DNA from: Streptomyces roseofulvus
GTDB taxonomy: Bacteria; Actinomycetota; Actinomycetes; Streptomycetales; Streptomycetaceae
Direction of reading: 5' to 3'
DNA length: 64,000 nucleotides
Assembly: GCF_039534915.1 (NCBI RefSeq)
Contig: NZ_BAAAWE010000001.1
Location: forward strand, 1,054,001 to 1,118,000
Numbering within the stretch: position 1 is the first letter of the stretch; the number at the start of each line of letters is the position of its first letter. The position numbers were made by a program, and so were the translations under genes. Under the pieces are notes generated by a model. That model was not told where the DNA came from, did no database searches, and saw only the letters and a list, made by a program, of their open reading frames with translations. Positions 51,043 to 61,748 of this stretch are shown in pieces.

Positions 51043-51446
51043 GCGGGGACAGGGTGGGGATCGTGCTGGTGTCGCACAGCGCGGCCGTCGCGGCGGCGGT
51101 GGCGGAGCTGGCCCGGGGGCTGGCCGGCGGCGGGGACCTGGCGCCGGTCGCGGCGGCCGGCGGCGGCCCGGACGGTGGGCTCGGCACGAGCGCGGCGCTG
51201 ATCGCCGCGGCGGCGCAGGACGTCGACGCGGGGGCCGGGGTGGCCGTCCTGGTCGACCTCGGCAGCGCGGTCCTCACGGTGAAGGCCCTCCTCGCCGAGG
51301 GTGACGAACTCCCGGAGGGCACGCGGCTCGTGGACGCCCCCTTCGTGGAGGGCGCGGTGGCCGCCCTGGTGACGGCGAGCGCGGGCGGCGATCTCGACGC
51401 CGTGGCGGCCGCGGCCTCGGAGGCGTACGCCTACCGCAAGGTCTGA
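51039..51446 (+). CDS. dhaM: Phosphotransfer subunit DhaM (EIIA-Man-like)
   Basis: A 135-residue single-domain DhaM with the phosphorylated His in GIVLVSHSAAVA (H13), and GTSAALIAAAAQ and VLVDLGSAVLTV typical of EIIA-mannose folds. It lacks the HPr and EI-like domains fused in E. coli DhaM, as in other Gram-positive versions, so it receives phosphate from general HPr. ATGA overlap with dhaL. Confidence 0.93.
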   Translation: MSGDRVGIVLVSHSAAVAAAVAELARGLAGGGDLAPVAAAGGGPDGGLGTSAALIAAAAQDVDAGAGVAVLVDLGSAVLTVKALLAEGDELPEGTRLVDAPFVEGAVAALVTASAGGDLDAVAAAASEAYAYRKV

Positions 51447-51688
51447 CGGCTGCCGACGGGGCGCCTCCGGCTGGGTTCCACGCCGCCGGGGGCGCCCCTC
51501 GTCGTCCGAGCAGCAGCAACGCACTTGGACACGTCCACGCTAGTGCGGGGGTCTGACAACGGGGTCCGGCGACGGGCCCGGCGACGGGAGCCGACGACCG
51601 GTTCGACGACGGGACCGCGGGGACTCCGCAGCGCACGTGACCGACCCCGCATTGTGATGAAGCAGGTCAACACACTAATGTCGCAGCG

Positions 51689-51856
51689 CCTTGGTGTTCG
51701 GGAAACCGGTGCAGTACCGGTGCGGCCCTCGCCACTGTGATCGGGAGGTCCGGCTCCATCCCTCCGGGGAAGCCACTGCGCCGCCGCGGGAGACCGTCGT
51801 GGGGTGGGAAGGCGGAGTCGGGCGTCACTACCGTCAGCCAGGAGACCGGCCAGGGC
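51689..51856 (+). ncRNA. Adenosylcobalamin (B12) riboswitch
   Basis: The conserved skeleton is present in order: TTGGTGTTCGGGAAACCGGTG, GCAGTACCGGTGCGGCCC, CGCCACTGTGA, GAAGCCACTG, GGGAAGGCGGAGTCG and the B12 box GTCAGCCAGGAGACCGGCC (about 51833-51851). It lies in the 5' leader of cbiMNQO and should shut off cobalt uptake when adenosylcobalamin is plentiful. Confidence 0.93.
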
Positions 51857-51879
51857 GCGTTGTCCATCCACGAGGTGCT

Positions 51880-51892
51880 GGAGAGGGTCTCC
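51880..51892 (+). promoter_or_regulatory. Ribosome-binding-site hairpin of cbiM (riboswitch output)
   Basis: GGAGA-GGG-TCTCC folds into a 5-bp hairpin that hides the GGAGAGGG ribosome binding site five bases before the cbiM ATG. It is a plausible translational expression platform of the B12 riboswitch. Confidence 0.5.
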
Positions 51893-51897
51893 CGATC

Positions 51898-52593
51898 ATG
51901 CATATCGCCGAGGGGTATCTGCCCCCCGTCCACGCGGCCGCCTGGGGCGTCGCATCGGCTCCGTTCGTCGTCCACGGCGTCCGCGCGCTCACCCGCGAGG
52001 TGCGCGCCAACCCCGAGTCCACACTGCTGCTCGGCGCCTCCGGCGCCTTCACGTTCGTCCTGTCCGCTCTCAAACTGCCGTCGGTGACGGGGAGTTGCTC
52101 CCATCCGACGGGCACGGGGCTCGGCGCCATCCTGTTCCGGCCGCCCATCATGGCGGTGCTCGGCACCATCACCCTGCTCTTCCAGGCGCTGCTGCTCGCC
52201 CACGGCGGGCTGACCACGCTGGGGGCGAACGCGTTCTCGATGGCGATCGTCGGGCCGTGGGCGGGGTACGGCACGTACCTGCTGTTCCGGCGGTTCGGGG
52301 CGCCGCTGATGGTGGGCGTGTTTTTCGGCGCGTTCGTCGCCGACCTGTCGACGTACTGCGTGACCAGCGTCCAGCTGGCCGTGGCGTTCCCCGACCCGGG
52401 CAGCGGCGTGGCGGGGTCCCTCGCCAAGTTCGGCGGGATCTTCGCGGTGACGCAGCTACCGCTCGCCGTCAGCGAGGGGCTGCTGACCGTCCTGGTGATG
52501 CGGCTGCTCACGCAGTCCAGCAAGGGGGACCTGCTGCGGCTCGGCGTGCTCGCCCGGCCGGAGCCGAAGCGGCACGAGGAGGCGGCGGCGTGA
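51898..52593 (+). CDS. cbiM: Cobalt ECF-type transporter, substrate-specific subunit CbiM
   Basis: A 231-residue membrane protein. The N-terminus [10 protein letters not shown] is the CbiM/NikM signature in which the mature Met-His amino end chelates the metal. Six to seven TM helices follow, with [24 protein letters not shown] (metal His region) and [20 protein letters not shown]. It sits under the B12 riboswitch, which fixes the metal as cobalt (for cobalamin synthesis) rather than nickel. First gene of cbiMNQO. Confidence 0.95.
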   Translation: MHIAEGYLPPVHAAAWGVASAPFVVHGVRALTREVRANPESTLLLGASGAFTFVLSALKLPSVTGSCSHPTGTGLGAILFRPPIMAVLGTITLLFQALLLAHGGLTTLGANAFSMAIVGPWAGYGTYLLFRRFGAPLMVGVFFGAFVADLSTYCVTSVQLAVAFPDPGSGVAGSLAKFGGIFAVTQLPLAVSEGLLTVLVMRLLTQSSKGDLLRLGVLARPEPKRHEEAAA

Positions 52594-52949
52594 TGAGCCG
52601 GAACGCGAAGATCAACACCCTGCTGCTGGCGCTGGTGGCGGCCCTGGCGGTGCTGCCGCTGGCGCTCGGTCTCGGCGACCACAAGGAGGAGCCGTTCACC
52701 GGCGCCGACGGGGAGGCGGAGACGGCGATCACGGAGATCGAGCCGGACTACGAGCCCTGGTTCAGCCCGCTGTACGAGCCGCCGTCCGGCGAGATCGAGT
52801 CGGCGCTGTTCTCGCTGCAGGCGGCCCTGGGCGCCGGCGTACTCGCCTACTACTTCGGGCTGCGGCGCGGCCGGCGGCAGGGCGAGGAGCGGGCCGCGGC
52901 CCGTGCGGAGGGTGCGCCGTCCGCGCCGGACGCGGACACGGACGCGTAG
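52593..52949 (+). CDS. cbiN: Cobalt transporter small subunit CbiN
   Basis: A 118-residue protein with an N-terminal TM (INTLLLALVAALAVLPLALGL), an extracytoplasmic loop with FTGADGEAETAITEIEPDYEPWFSPLYEPPSGEIES, a second TM (LFSLQAALGAGVLAYYFG) and a charged cytosolic tail. This is the CbiN layout and loop signature (GADxxA...PDYxPWFxPxxEPPSGEIESLLF). The ATG overlaps the CbiM stop (TGATG). Confidence 0.94.
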   Translation: MSRNAKINTLLLALVAALAVLPLALGLGDHKEEPFTGADGEAETAITEIEPDYEPWFSPLYEPPSGEIESALFSLQAALGAGVLAYYFGLRRGRRQGEERAAARAEGAPSAPDADTDA

Positions 52950-52955
52950 CCGCCG

Positions 52956-53705
52956 ATGCTGCCCATCGACGCGGCGGCGCACAGCAGTCGCTGGCGCCGC
53001 CGCCATCCCTCGGAGAAGGCCGCCCTCGGCTTCGGTCTGACCATCTGCGCGGTGTGCCTGCCGCCGTGGCCGGGCGCGCTCCTGGTCGCGGCGGCGACCC
53101 TCGCCGTGCTGCTCGGTCCGGCCGGTGTGCCGGGCCGGCAGCTGTGGCGGGCCTTCCGGGTCCCGCTGGGCTTCTGCGTCACGGGCGCCGTGCCGCTGCT
53201 GTTCGCGGTGGGCGGGCCGGGGGGCGCCGTGGCCTGGGCCCCGGACGGTCCGGTGCACGCCGGGGAGCTGCTGCTGCGGACGGCGTCGGCCTCGCTGGGG
53301 GTGCTGCTGTTCGCCTTCACCACGCCGGTGTCGGACGTGCTGCCGCGCCTGGTGCGGGCCGGGGTGCCGGCGCCGGTGGTGGACGTGGCCCTGGTGATGT
53401 ACCGGATCGTCTTCCTGCTCCTGGACGCTCAGGCGAAGGTGCGGCAGGCGCAGGCGGCGCGGCTCGGGGCGACGACCCGGGCGGCCGTCTGGCGGTCGCT
53501 CGCCGGGCTGGGCGCGACGTCGTTCGTGCGCGCCTTCGACCGTGCGCAGCGGCTGCAGAGCGGGCTCGCCGGGCGCGGTTACGACGGCACCCTGCGGGTC
53601 CTGCTGCCCGGGGCGCCCGTCTCCCGCCCCTTCCTCGCGGCGACGGGCGGTCTCCTGGCGGGGCTCGTCGCCCTCACCCTCGTACTGGAAAGGTTCCTGC
53701 CATGA
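52956..53705 (+). CDS. cbiQ: Cobalt ECF transporter T-component CbiQ
   Basis: A 249-residue membrane protein coupling CbiM to the ATPase. Hydrophobic helices span about 27-45, 55-75, 88-112 and 225-245. The cytosolic coupling helix region has the two A-R-G-type motifs (AQAARLG and GLAGRGYDG) that contact the ATPase. It starts seven bases after cbiN and overlaps cbiO by four. Confidence 0.93.
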   Translation: MLPIDAAAHSSRWRRRHPSEKAALGFGLTICAVCLPPWPGALLVAAATLAVLLGPAGVPGRQLWRAFRVPLGFCVTGAVPLLFAVGGPGGAVAWAPDGPVHAGELLLRTASASLGVLLFAFTTPVSDVLPRLVRAGVPAPVVDVALVMYRIVFLLLDAQAKVRQAQAARLGATTRAAVWRSLAGLGATSFVRAFDRAQRLQSGLAGRGYDGTLRVLLPGAPVSRPFLAATGGLLAGLVALTLVLERFLP

Positions 53706-54544
53706 CGACCCCCACCCCGGTCGTGGAGTTGGTGCGCGCCGGTTTCGCGTACGAGGACGGGCCGGCGGTCCTCACGGACGTCGGGTTCGCGGTGACGGAA
53801 GGCCGGGCGGTCGCGCTGCTCGGACGCAACGGCGGCGGGAAGACGACGCTGCTGCGGCTGCTGAGCGGCGGGCTGCGCCCCGGGGCGGGAACGCTCCTCC
53901 TGGACGGCGAGGAGGTGGCGTACGACCGGAAGGGGCTGACCCGGCTGCGGACCTCGGTGCAGCTGGTGGTGCAGGACCCGGACGACCAGCTCTTCGCCGC
54001 CTCGGTGGCGCAGGACGTGTCGTTCGGGCCGATGAACCTGGGGCTGGCCGAGGAGGAGGTGCGGCTCCGGGTCGCGGAGGCGCTGGAGGCGCTGGACATC
54101 ACGGCGCTCGCGGACCGGCCGACGCATCTGCTGTCCTACGGGCAGCGGAAGCGGGCGGCGATCGCGGGCGCGGTCGCGATGCGCCCCCGGGTCCTGGTCA
54201 TGGACGAGCCGACGGCGGGGCTCGACCCGCACGGGCAGGAGCGGCTCCTGGAGACCCTGGAGCGGCTGCGGGCGGCGGGCACGACGGTGGTCATGGCCAC
54301 GCACGACGTCGATCTGGCGCTGCGGTGGGCGGACGAGGCCGCCGTGCTCTCCCCCGCCGGGCTGCGCACCGGCCCGGCCGCCGAGCTGCTGGCCGACGAC
54401 GCACTGCTCGACGCCGCCCGGCTGCGGCGCCCCTGGGCGGTCTCGGTCGGCCGGCTGCTGCGGGCGCAGGGACTGCTCCCGGAGGGCGTACCGGCGCCGC
54501 GGACGGCGGAGGACCTGGACCTCTTGCTGGACCGGGTGGGGTGA
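53702..54544 (+). CDS. cbiO: Cobalt ECF transporter ATPase CbiO
   Basis: A 280-residue ATPase: Walker A GRNGGGKTTL, Q-loop VVQDPDDQLFAASVAQDVSFGPMNLGL (the ECF-ATPase pattern DPDDQLF), signature LSYGQRKRAAIAGA (the Y variant used by ECF ATPases), Walker B VLVMDEPTAGLD, H-loop ATHDVDL. The C-terminal extra part (about 225-280) is normal for CbiO. Last gene of cbiMNQO; the ATGA overlap with cbiQ shows coupling. Confidence 0.94.
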   Translation: MTTPTPVVELVRAGFAYEDGPAVLTDVGFAVTEGRAVALLGRNGGGKTTLLRLLSGGLRPGAGTLLLDGEEVAYDRKGLTRLRTSVQLVVQDPDDQLFAASVAQDVSFGPMNLGLAEEEVRLRVAEALEALDITALADRPTHLLSYGQRKRAAIAGAVAMRPRVLVMDEPTAGLDPHGQERLLETLERLRAAGTTVVMATHDVDLALRWADEAAVLSPAGLRTGPAAELLADDALLDAARLRRPWAVSVGRLLRAQGLLPEGVPAPRTAEDLDLLLDRVG

Positions 54545-54575
54545 GCGGGTGAGGTGACCGGGCGGGCCGGGCGGT

Positions 54576-55001
54576 TCAGTCGTCGGCCGCGACCAGGAGG
54601 GTGAGCCGCCCGGCCCGGCGGTCCACGACGACGAGTTCGTGGAACTCGCCGTGGACGCTCGCCCAGTCGTGGTGCTCCTCCTCGCCGAGGCCGTTCAGGT
54701 GGTGGACGGCGTCCGCCTCCGTCAGGGCGTCGTACGCCTGGCGGCGCAGGGCCTCGGCGAGCGGGCCGGGGAGGGCGCCGTACTGCTCGGCCCAGGTCTC
54801 CGGGAGGCGGGTGGCCCGCTGCCGGCCGATCGGCTCGTACGCCTCGGGGGTGACGTGCCGGATCCCGTACTCGCCGTGGCGGGTGCCGTCGGGGTCCACC
54901 CCGCCGCCCGCGTAGTCGTCACGGAACTGCTCGTGCGCGATGAGGGCGGCGAGGAGGTCCCGGTCGCTGGCGTCCACGGCGGGGAGGCGGAACCGCTTCA
55001 C
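54576..55001 (-). CDS. Hypothetical protein, acidic, unknown function
   Basis: A 141-residue cytosolic protein (MKRFRLPAVDASDRDLLAALIAHEQFRDDYAGGG ... RRAGRLTLLVAADD) rich in His/Glu/Asp (GLGEEEHHDWASVHGEFHE). The GTG start has only a weak site. No family is recognised. It converges on cbiO. Confidence 0.6.
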   Translation of the reverse strand: MKRFRLPAVDASDRDLLAALIAHEQFRDDYAGGGVDPDGTRHGEYGIRHVTPEAYEPIGRQRATRLPETWAEQYGALPGPLAEALRRQAYDALTEADAVHHLNGLGEEEHHDWASVHGEFHELVVVDRRAGRLTLLVAADD

Positions 55002-55144
55002 GTCGAGCCGGCGATACGCGTGCGTGTGCGGCGCGGCGAGTCGAAGTGCCGGACGTTCACGAAGGCGCCGCCCTCGTGCGTGAGCGTCCCAACCATGGGC
55101 CCCAGCCTGGGCAAGCCGGGGAAGCCGTCTCTACCGAGTAGTAA

Positions 55145-57262
<2,118 letters not shown>

Positions 57263-57311
57263 CCCGCCGACCCCGCCCGAACGGCGCGCGGCCCGAACCT
57301 AGGATGCGAGC

Positions 57312-57851
57312 ATGTCCCTCCCGCACGCGATCCTCACCGCGCTGCTCGAGAAGCCGTCCTCCGGCCTCGAACTGACGCGCCGCTTCGACAAGTCGATCGG
57401 CTACTTCTGGTCGGCCACGCACCAGCAGATCTACCGGGAGCTGGGGCGTCTGGAGGAGGCGGGGCAGATCCGCGCCCTGCCCACCCCGGTGCCGGTGCGC
57501 GGGCAGCGCAAGGAGTACGAAGTGCTCCCCGCCGGTCGGGAGTTCCTGCGGGAGTGGGTCGGCGCGGCCGAGGACCCGAAGCCGCTGCGGTCCGCGCTGC
57601 TGCTGCGGATGCGGGCCGCGGCCGTGGTCGGCTCGGCCGGTCTGCGCGCCGAGCTGGAGCGGCATCTCGCCCTGCACCGGGCCCAGCTCGACGAGTACCG
57701 CCTCATCGAGCAGCGGGACTTCCCGGCCGAGCGGCGCGCCACCGAGCCCGACCGGCTGCGCCACCTCGTGCTGCGCGGCGGCATCGACCTGGAGCGGTTC
57801 TGGGTGGAGTGGCTGACGGCCGCGCTGGAGGAACTGGGGCCGGAGGACTGA
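57312..57851 (+). CDS. PadR-family transcriptional regulator
   Basis: A 179-residue regulator. The N-terminal PadR winged helix is SLPHAILTALLEKPSSGLELTRRFDKSIGYFWSATHQQIYRELGRLEEAGQI (HTH and wing; written here as family signature), followed by a coiled dimerisation domain (about 95-179; LRAELERHLALHRAQLDEYRLIEQRDFP). Placed right after fadH, it probably controls that gene and itself. The start follows AGGATGCGAGC. Confidence 0.9.
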   Translation: MSLPHAILTALLEKPSSGLELTRRFDKSIGYFWSATHQQIYRELGRLEEAGQIRALPTPVPVRGQRKEYEVLPAGREFLREWVGAAEDPKPLRSALLLRMRAAAVVGSAGLRAELERHLALHRAQLDEYRLIEQRDFPAERRATEPDRLRHLVLRGGIDLERFWVEWLTAALEELGPED

Positions 57852-57981
57852 CGGGACGGCCCGCCGCCGCACTCCTGCGCGCCCGTTCGCGCCCTTCCGC
57901 CCCCGGCGCGCGCCGGTGCGCCTTCCCCTCCGGCGTGGATACTGGTCGGTACTTTCATGGTCCACGAGGGAAAGGTCGGGC

Positions 57982-59373
57982 ATGGCCGACGAGTTGGGGC
58001 GCCGCGGGACACGTCACGCGGTGGTCATCGGGGGAAGTCTCGCCGGGCTCCTGGCGGCGCGGGTCCTCGCGGAGCACGCGGAGCGGGTCACGGTCGTCGA
58101 GCGCGACCGGCTGCCGGAGGGGCCGGACGCCCGGCCCGGAGTGCCGCAGGGGCGGCATCTGCACGTGCTCGTCGCGGGCGGCCAGCAGGCCCTCGACGAG
58201 CTGCTGCCCGGCTTCGTGGACGAGCTGCGGGAGCTGGGCGCCCCCAGGGTCGGCATGCCCTCGGACATGGTGCAGTGGCAGGCCGGCCAGTGGTTCACAC
58301 GACTGCCCGCCTCGGCGCACTTCTACAGCGGCCCGCGGCCCCAGCTGGAGTGGCTGGTGCGGCAGCGGGTGCTCGCCGATCCGCGGATCGAACTCGTCGA
58401 GGGCACCGAGACGGTGGGCCTGACCGGCACCGCCGCGCGGGTGACCGGCGTGCGGCTGCGGGAGCGCGGGGCGGGCGCCGGGCGGGAGCCCCGCACCCTC
58501 GCCGCCGATCTGGTGGTGGACGCCTCCGGGCGGTCGACGAAGGCGGCGGACTGGCTGGCCGCGATCGGCGCGGAGGCGCCGCACGAGGAGACCCTGGACA
58601 CCGGACTGGCGTACGGCTCGCGGGTGTACCGGGCGACGGAGGCGGTGCCGGCCACGGACGCCCTCGGCTACTACATCGTGCCGGGTCCGCAGCAGCCGTA
58701 CGGCGGGGTGATCGTCCCGCTCGGGGACGGGCTCCACATGGTCACCATGTCGGGGCTGCGGGGCGACGAACCGCCCACCGACGAGGGGGCCTTCGAGGAG
58801 TACGCGAAGCGGCTGCCGCATCCGGTGATCAGCGAGTGGCTGGCGGGCGCGGAGCCGGCCGGGCCGGTGCACGGCTTCCGGCAGACCGCCAACATCCGCC
58901 GCCGGTACGACCGTCCGGGCCGCCGCCCGGCCGGCTTCCTGGCCACCGGCGACGCGCTGTGCGCGTTCAACCCCATCTACGGGCAGGGCATGGCGGTCGC
59001 GGCGCTGGCCGCGGTCGCGCTGCGCCGGGCCCTGGCCGACACGCGGCGGACGCCGACCACGCGGCGGGTGCAGCGGGCGCTGCTCGACGCGTCCCGGCAG
59101 GCGTGGGACATCTCGGCCGGCGCGGACAAGAAGATGCCGGGCGCGTCGGGCGACGCGGCCCGCGCCAAGCCGGCGGACCGGGTGACCGGCTGGTACCTGG
59201 CCCGGGTGCAGGAGCGCGCGGCGGGCGACGCCGTGGTCGGGGTGCCGTTCCGCTCGGTGCTGACCCTGACGGCGCCGCTCACCAGCCTGTTCGCGCCGGC
59301 CGTGCTGCGGGCGGCGCTGTTCTCGCCGGTCCCGGAGACCCCGGCGGGGCCGCCGCTGCGGGCCGGGGACTGA
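57982..59373 (+). CDS. FAD-dependent monooxygenase/halogenase-like oxidoreductase
   Basis: A 463-residue flavoprotein of the geranylgeranyl reductase/aromatic hydroxylase fold. HAVVIGGSLAGLLAARVLAEHAERVTVVERD is the GxGxxG(A) FAD motif. In the middle come LVVDASGRSTKAADWLAAIG and, toward the C-terminus, FLATGDALCAFNPIYGQGMAVAALAAVAL (the GD motif that holds FAD). The function is unknown; no lysine-halogenase signature is seen. AAGGTCGGG precedes the ATG. It converges on the DUF2252 gene. Confidence 0.87.
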   Translation: MADELGRRGTRHAVVIGGSLAGLLAARVLAEHAERVTVVERDRLPEGPDARPGVPQGRHLHVLVAGGQQALDELLPGFVDELRELGAPRVGMPSDMVQWQAGQWFTRLPASAHFYSGPRPQLEWLVRQRVLADPRIELVEGTETVGLTGTAARVTGVRLRERGAGAGREPRTLAADLVVDASGRSTKAADWLAAIGAEAPHEETLDTGLAYGSRVYRATEAVPATDALGYYIVPGPQQPYGGVIVPLGDGLHMVTMSGLRGDEPPTDEGAFEEYAKRLPHPVISEWLAGAEPAGPVHGFRQTANIRRRYDRPGRRPAGFLATGDALCAFNPIYGQGMAVAALAAVALRRALADTRRTPTTRRVQRALLDASRQAWDISAGADKKMPGASGDAARAKPADRVTGWYLARVQERAAGDAVVGVPFRSVLTLTAPLTSLFAPAVLRAALFSPVPETPAGPPLRAGD

Positions 59374-59396
59374 CGGCGGGCGACGGCGGCTCCGGG

Positions 59397-60737
59397 TCAG
59401 ACGCCCGGGGCCGCCGTGACCATGCCGGCGGCGATGCCGGCGCCGAGGCTCGCGTAGTCGTCGGCGTTCTGCCCGGCGTAGGCGAGGGCGAAGTCGGCGA
59501 CCGCGCGGTCGAAGACGTCGGAGGAGCCGAGGTAGGCGGCGATGGCGATGCGGTCGCCGGAGCGGGCGTGGGCGCGGGCCAGGGCGCGGCCGCAGAGCGC
59601 GGCGTACTCCCGCAGCGTCGAGGGGGTCATCGTCTCGACCTCGGCCGATCCCTTCATGTCGCGCAACTGGCGCCAGTAGAAGTGGCGTTGCTCGGGCCCG
59701 GTCATCCAGCCGAGGAAGATGTCGCTGGCGGCCTGGGTGAGGCGCTGGCCGCAGACGACCCGCTGGCCCTGGTGGGGGTAGGCGGTGGGGGGCAGATACG
59801 CCTCCAGGACCGAGCGGCCGGCCTCCTTGACCTGGAGGATGAGCGGGTCGGCGCCGTCGCGGCCTTCGAGGAGGACGACGAAGCAGCGGGTGCCGACGCT
59901 GCCGACGCCGACGACCTTGCGGGCGGCGTCGCGGAAGGTGTAGCGGTCGAGGAGGAGGCGGCGGTCGTCGGAGAGCGAGCTGCGGTAGTCGCCGAAGATC
60001 TTGCCGAGGGTGATCCGGTCCAGGTCGGGGACGCGCTCCAGGAGCGGCGGGTCGTCGGCGATGCGGCGGCCGCCTTCGCCGTCCGGGACGGTGAGCTTCT
60101 CCAGGGCCTGGAGGCTGGTGCGGCGGCGGGCCTTGGCGAGGTTGCGGGTGAGCCGCTCGCGTTCGCGGGGGCGGGCGAGCGCGGTGAGCTCGTCGGCGTC
60201 GATCCGCTCGTACCAGACGGCGAGTTCGCCGAGGCCGGCGAGGCGGCGCATGGTGGTGCGGTACGACGCGGCGGCGACGAGCGCCGCGCGGCGCGCCTTG
60301 GCTCGGGAGCTGCCGTTCTGGAGGGCGGCGACGGTGACGCTGGCGGCGAGCCGTTTGACGTCCCACTCGAAGGGGCCGGGCAGGGTCTCGTCGAAGTCGT
60401 TGACGTCGAAGAGGAGCGTCCGTTCGGGTGAGGCGTAGACGCCGAAGTTGAGCAGATGGGCGTCGCCGCAGAGCTGCACGGTGAGTCCGGTGTTACGGGT
60501 GGCGGCGAGGTCGGCCGCCATGACGGCGGCGGCGCCGCGCAGGAACGCGAAGGGGGAGGCGGCCATCCGTCCGTACCGCACGGGGGCGAGGTCGGGCAGG
60601 CGGTCGGTGGCCTGCTGCTCCAGGACGGTGAGCGGGTCGGGGCGCTGGGAGCTCGGTATCCAGCGTCCGTGGGAGGAGCGCGGGACCCGCTTCCGGGCCG
60701 CGCGGCCGCGTCGGGCGTGCTCCGCGGGCGTCGTCAT
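59397..60737 (-). CDS. DUF2252-domain protein
   Basis: A 446-residue cytosolic protein of the DUF2252 family: RVPRSSHGRWIPSSQRPDPLTVLEQQ, FAFLRGAAAVMAADLA, LCGDAHLLNFGVYASPERTLLFDVNDFDETLPGPFEWDVKRLAAS, then VVGVGSVGTRCFVVLLEGRDGADPLILQVKEA. The GDAHLxNFG and DVNDFDE stretches recall the catalytic loop and DFG of protein-kinase-like folds (family knowledge), and phosphotransfer is possible but unproven. It is divergent from the GntR gene. Confidence 0.88.
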   Translation of the reverse strand: MTTPAEHARRGRAARKRVPRSSHGRWIPSSQRPDPLTVLEQQATDRLPDLAPVRYGRMAASPFAFLRGAAAVMAADLAATRNTGLTVQLCGDAHLLNFGVYASPERTLLFDVNDFDETLPGPFEWDVKRLAASVTVAALQNGSSRAKARRAALVAAASYRTTMRRLAGLGELAVWYERIDADELTALARPRERERLTRNLAKARRRTSLQALEKLTVPDGEGGRRIADDPPLLERVPDLDRITLGKIFGDYRSSLSDDRRLLLDRYTFRDAARKVVGVGSVGTRCFVVLLEGRDGADPLILQVKEAGRSVLEAYLPPTAYPHQGQRVVCGQRLTQAASDIFLGWMTGPEQRHFYWRQLRDMKGSAEVETMTPSTLREYAALCGRALARAHARSGDRIAIAAYLGSSDVFDRAVADFALAYAGQNADDYASLGAGIAAGMVTAAPGV

Positions 60738-60845
60738 CCGGCCTCACCCCTGTTCCGCCACCGGCTGCCGCCGGTCCTGTCGCCTGGTCCCCATTACAGG
60801 GTGCGCCGCGGGTTTCGGCCACTCTGCACGGTCGCCCTAGCGAAA

Positions 60846-60857
60846 TGGTTTAGACCA
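60846..60857. promoter_or_regulatory. DasR-type (dre-like) site TGGTTTAGACCA
   Basis: TGGTTTAGACCA differs by one base from the core of the Streptomyces DasR site TGGTCTAGACCA and keeps its dyad (AATGGTTTAGACCAAT). It lies in the divergent region between DUF2252 and a HutC/GntR regulator gene, 62 bp before the latter's ATG. It may be the site of the adjacent regulator or of DasR itself, or both. Confidence 0.6.
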
Positions 60858-60919
60858 ATGATAGGAATTGATCACCCATACGGCCCGCGCTGTCACGCTG
60901 AGCGAAGAAGGGGTTGATC

Positions 60920-61729
60920 ATGGCCGTACCCGATGTCGTACCTGATGTCGCACTCGATGCCGTATCCGACGCCGAACCCTCCGGAGGGGAGGTCCCCCGC
61001 TATCTGCGGGTCGCCGCCGCCCTGCGGGACGACCTCGTGCGCCGTGCGCCGGCCCCCGGCGGCCGGCTCCCCTCGGAGCGCTCCCTGGCGCAGCGGTACC
61101 ACGTGAACCGGCAGACCGTCCGCAGCGCGCTCCAACTGCTGCGCGAGGAGCGGCTGGTGGTCACCGATCGGCGCGGCACCTTCGCCGCGGACGGACAGGC
61201 GGGCGGCCAACTCCCGCCCCCAGGCCCCCCGGTGGCGCCGCCCGCGGCACGGCCGGTCTTCCCGGGCGGGTCGCGCGCGGCGGAGGCGCTGGTGCGGGCC
61301 TCGCTCGGCTGGGAGCCGCCGCCGGCGCCGCTGGCCCCGCGGCTGCACCTCGCGCCGGGCGAGCCGACGCTGGTCCACCGGCACCGGGTGCTGGCCCCGC
61401 ACGGCCGGGAGCTCCAGCGCGCGGTGTCCTGGTTCTCCCGGCCCGCGCTCGACGAGATCCCGCAGCTGGCCCGCTACCGGCGGACCCGCTCCCGCGTCAA
61501 CCAGCCGGACCTGCGGCTCCTCTACCACTGGATGCACCAGGCGGGGCTGCGGGCCACCCACCGGGAGTCGGTCCGGGTCCCGGCCGGCGCCGCGGGGTCG
61601 GCGGCCGGCGGCGCCGCCCGGCTGAGCGTCCACCGGGTGGTGAGCGACCAGCACGGGCACGTCCTGGAGGTGACGGACATCGACTTCTCTGCCCAGGAGG
61701 CGGCCTGGACGTACGAGTACAGCCTCTGA
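60920..61729 (+). CDS. GntR-family (HutC/UTRA) transcriptional regulator
   Basis: A 269-residue regulator. The winged helix (about 20-90) reads YLRVAAALRDDLVRRAPAPGGRLPSERSLAQRYHVNRQTVRSALQLLREERLVV. A UTRA ligand-binding domain (about 130-268) includes RLHLAPGEPTLVHRHRVLAPHG and VHRVVSDQHGHVLEVTDIDF. The ATG at 60920 is preferred (AAGGGG six bases upstream) over a TTG two codons earlier. A DasR-type dyad lies upstream. Convergent with the APC permease. The ligand is unknown; UTRA ligands are often amino sugars or amino-acid-like. Confidence 0.9.
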   Translation: MAVPDVVPDVALDAVSDAEPSGGEVPRYLRVAAALRDDLVRRAPAPGGRLPSERSLAQRYHVNRQTVRSALQLLREERLVVTDRRGTFAADGQAGGQLPPPGPPVAPPAARPVFPGGSRAAEALVRASLGWEPPPAPLAPRLHLAPGEPTLVHRHRVLAPHGRELQRAVSWFSRPALDEIPQLARYRRTRSRVNQPDLRLLYHWMHQAGLRATHRESVRVPAGAAGSAAGGAARLSVHRVVSDQHGHVLEVTDIDFSAQEAAWTYEYSL

Positions 61730-61748
61730 CCGGCCGGGCCGCCCGGGG

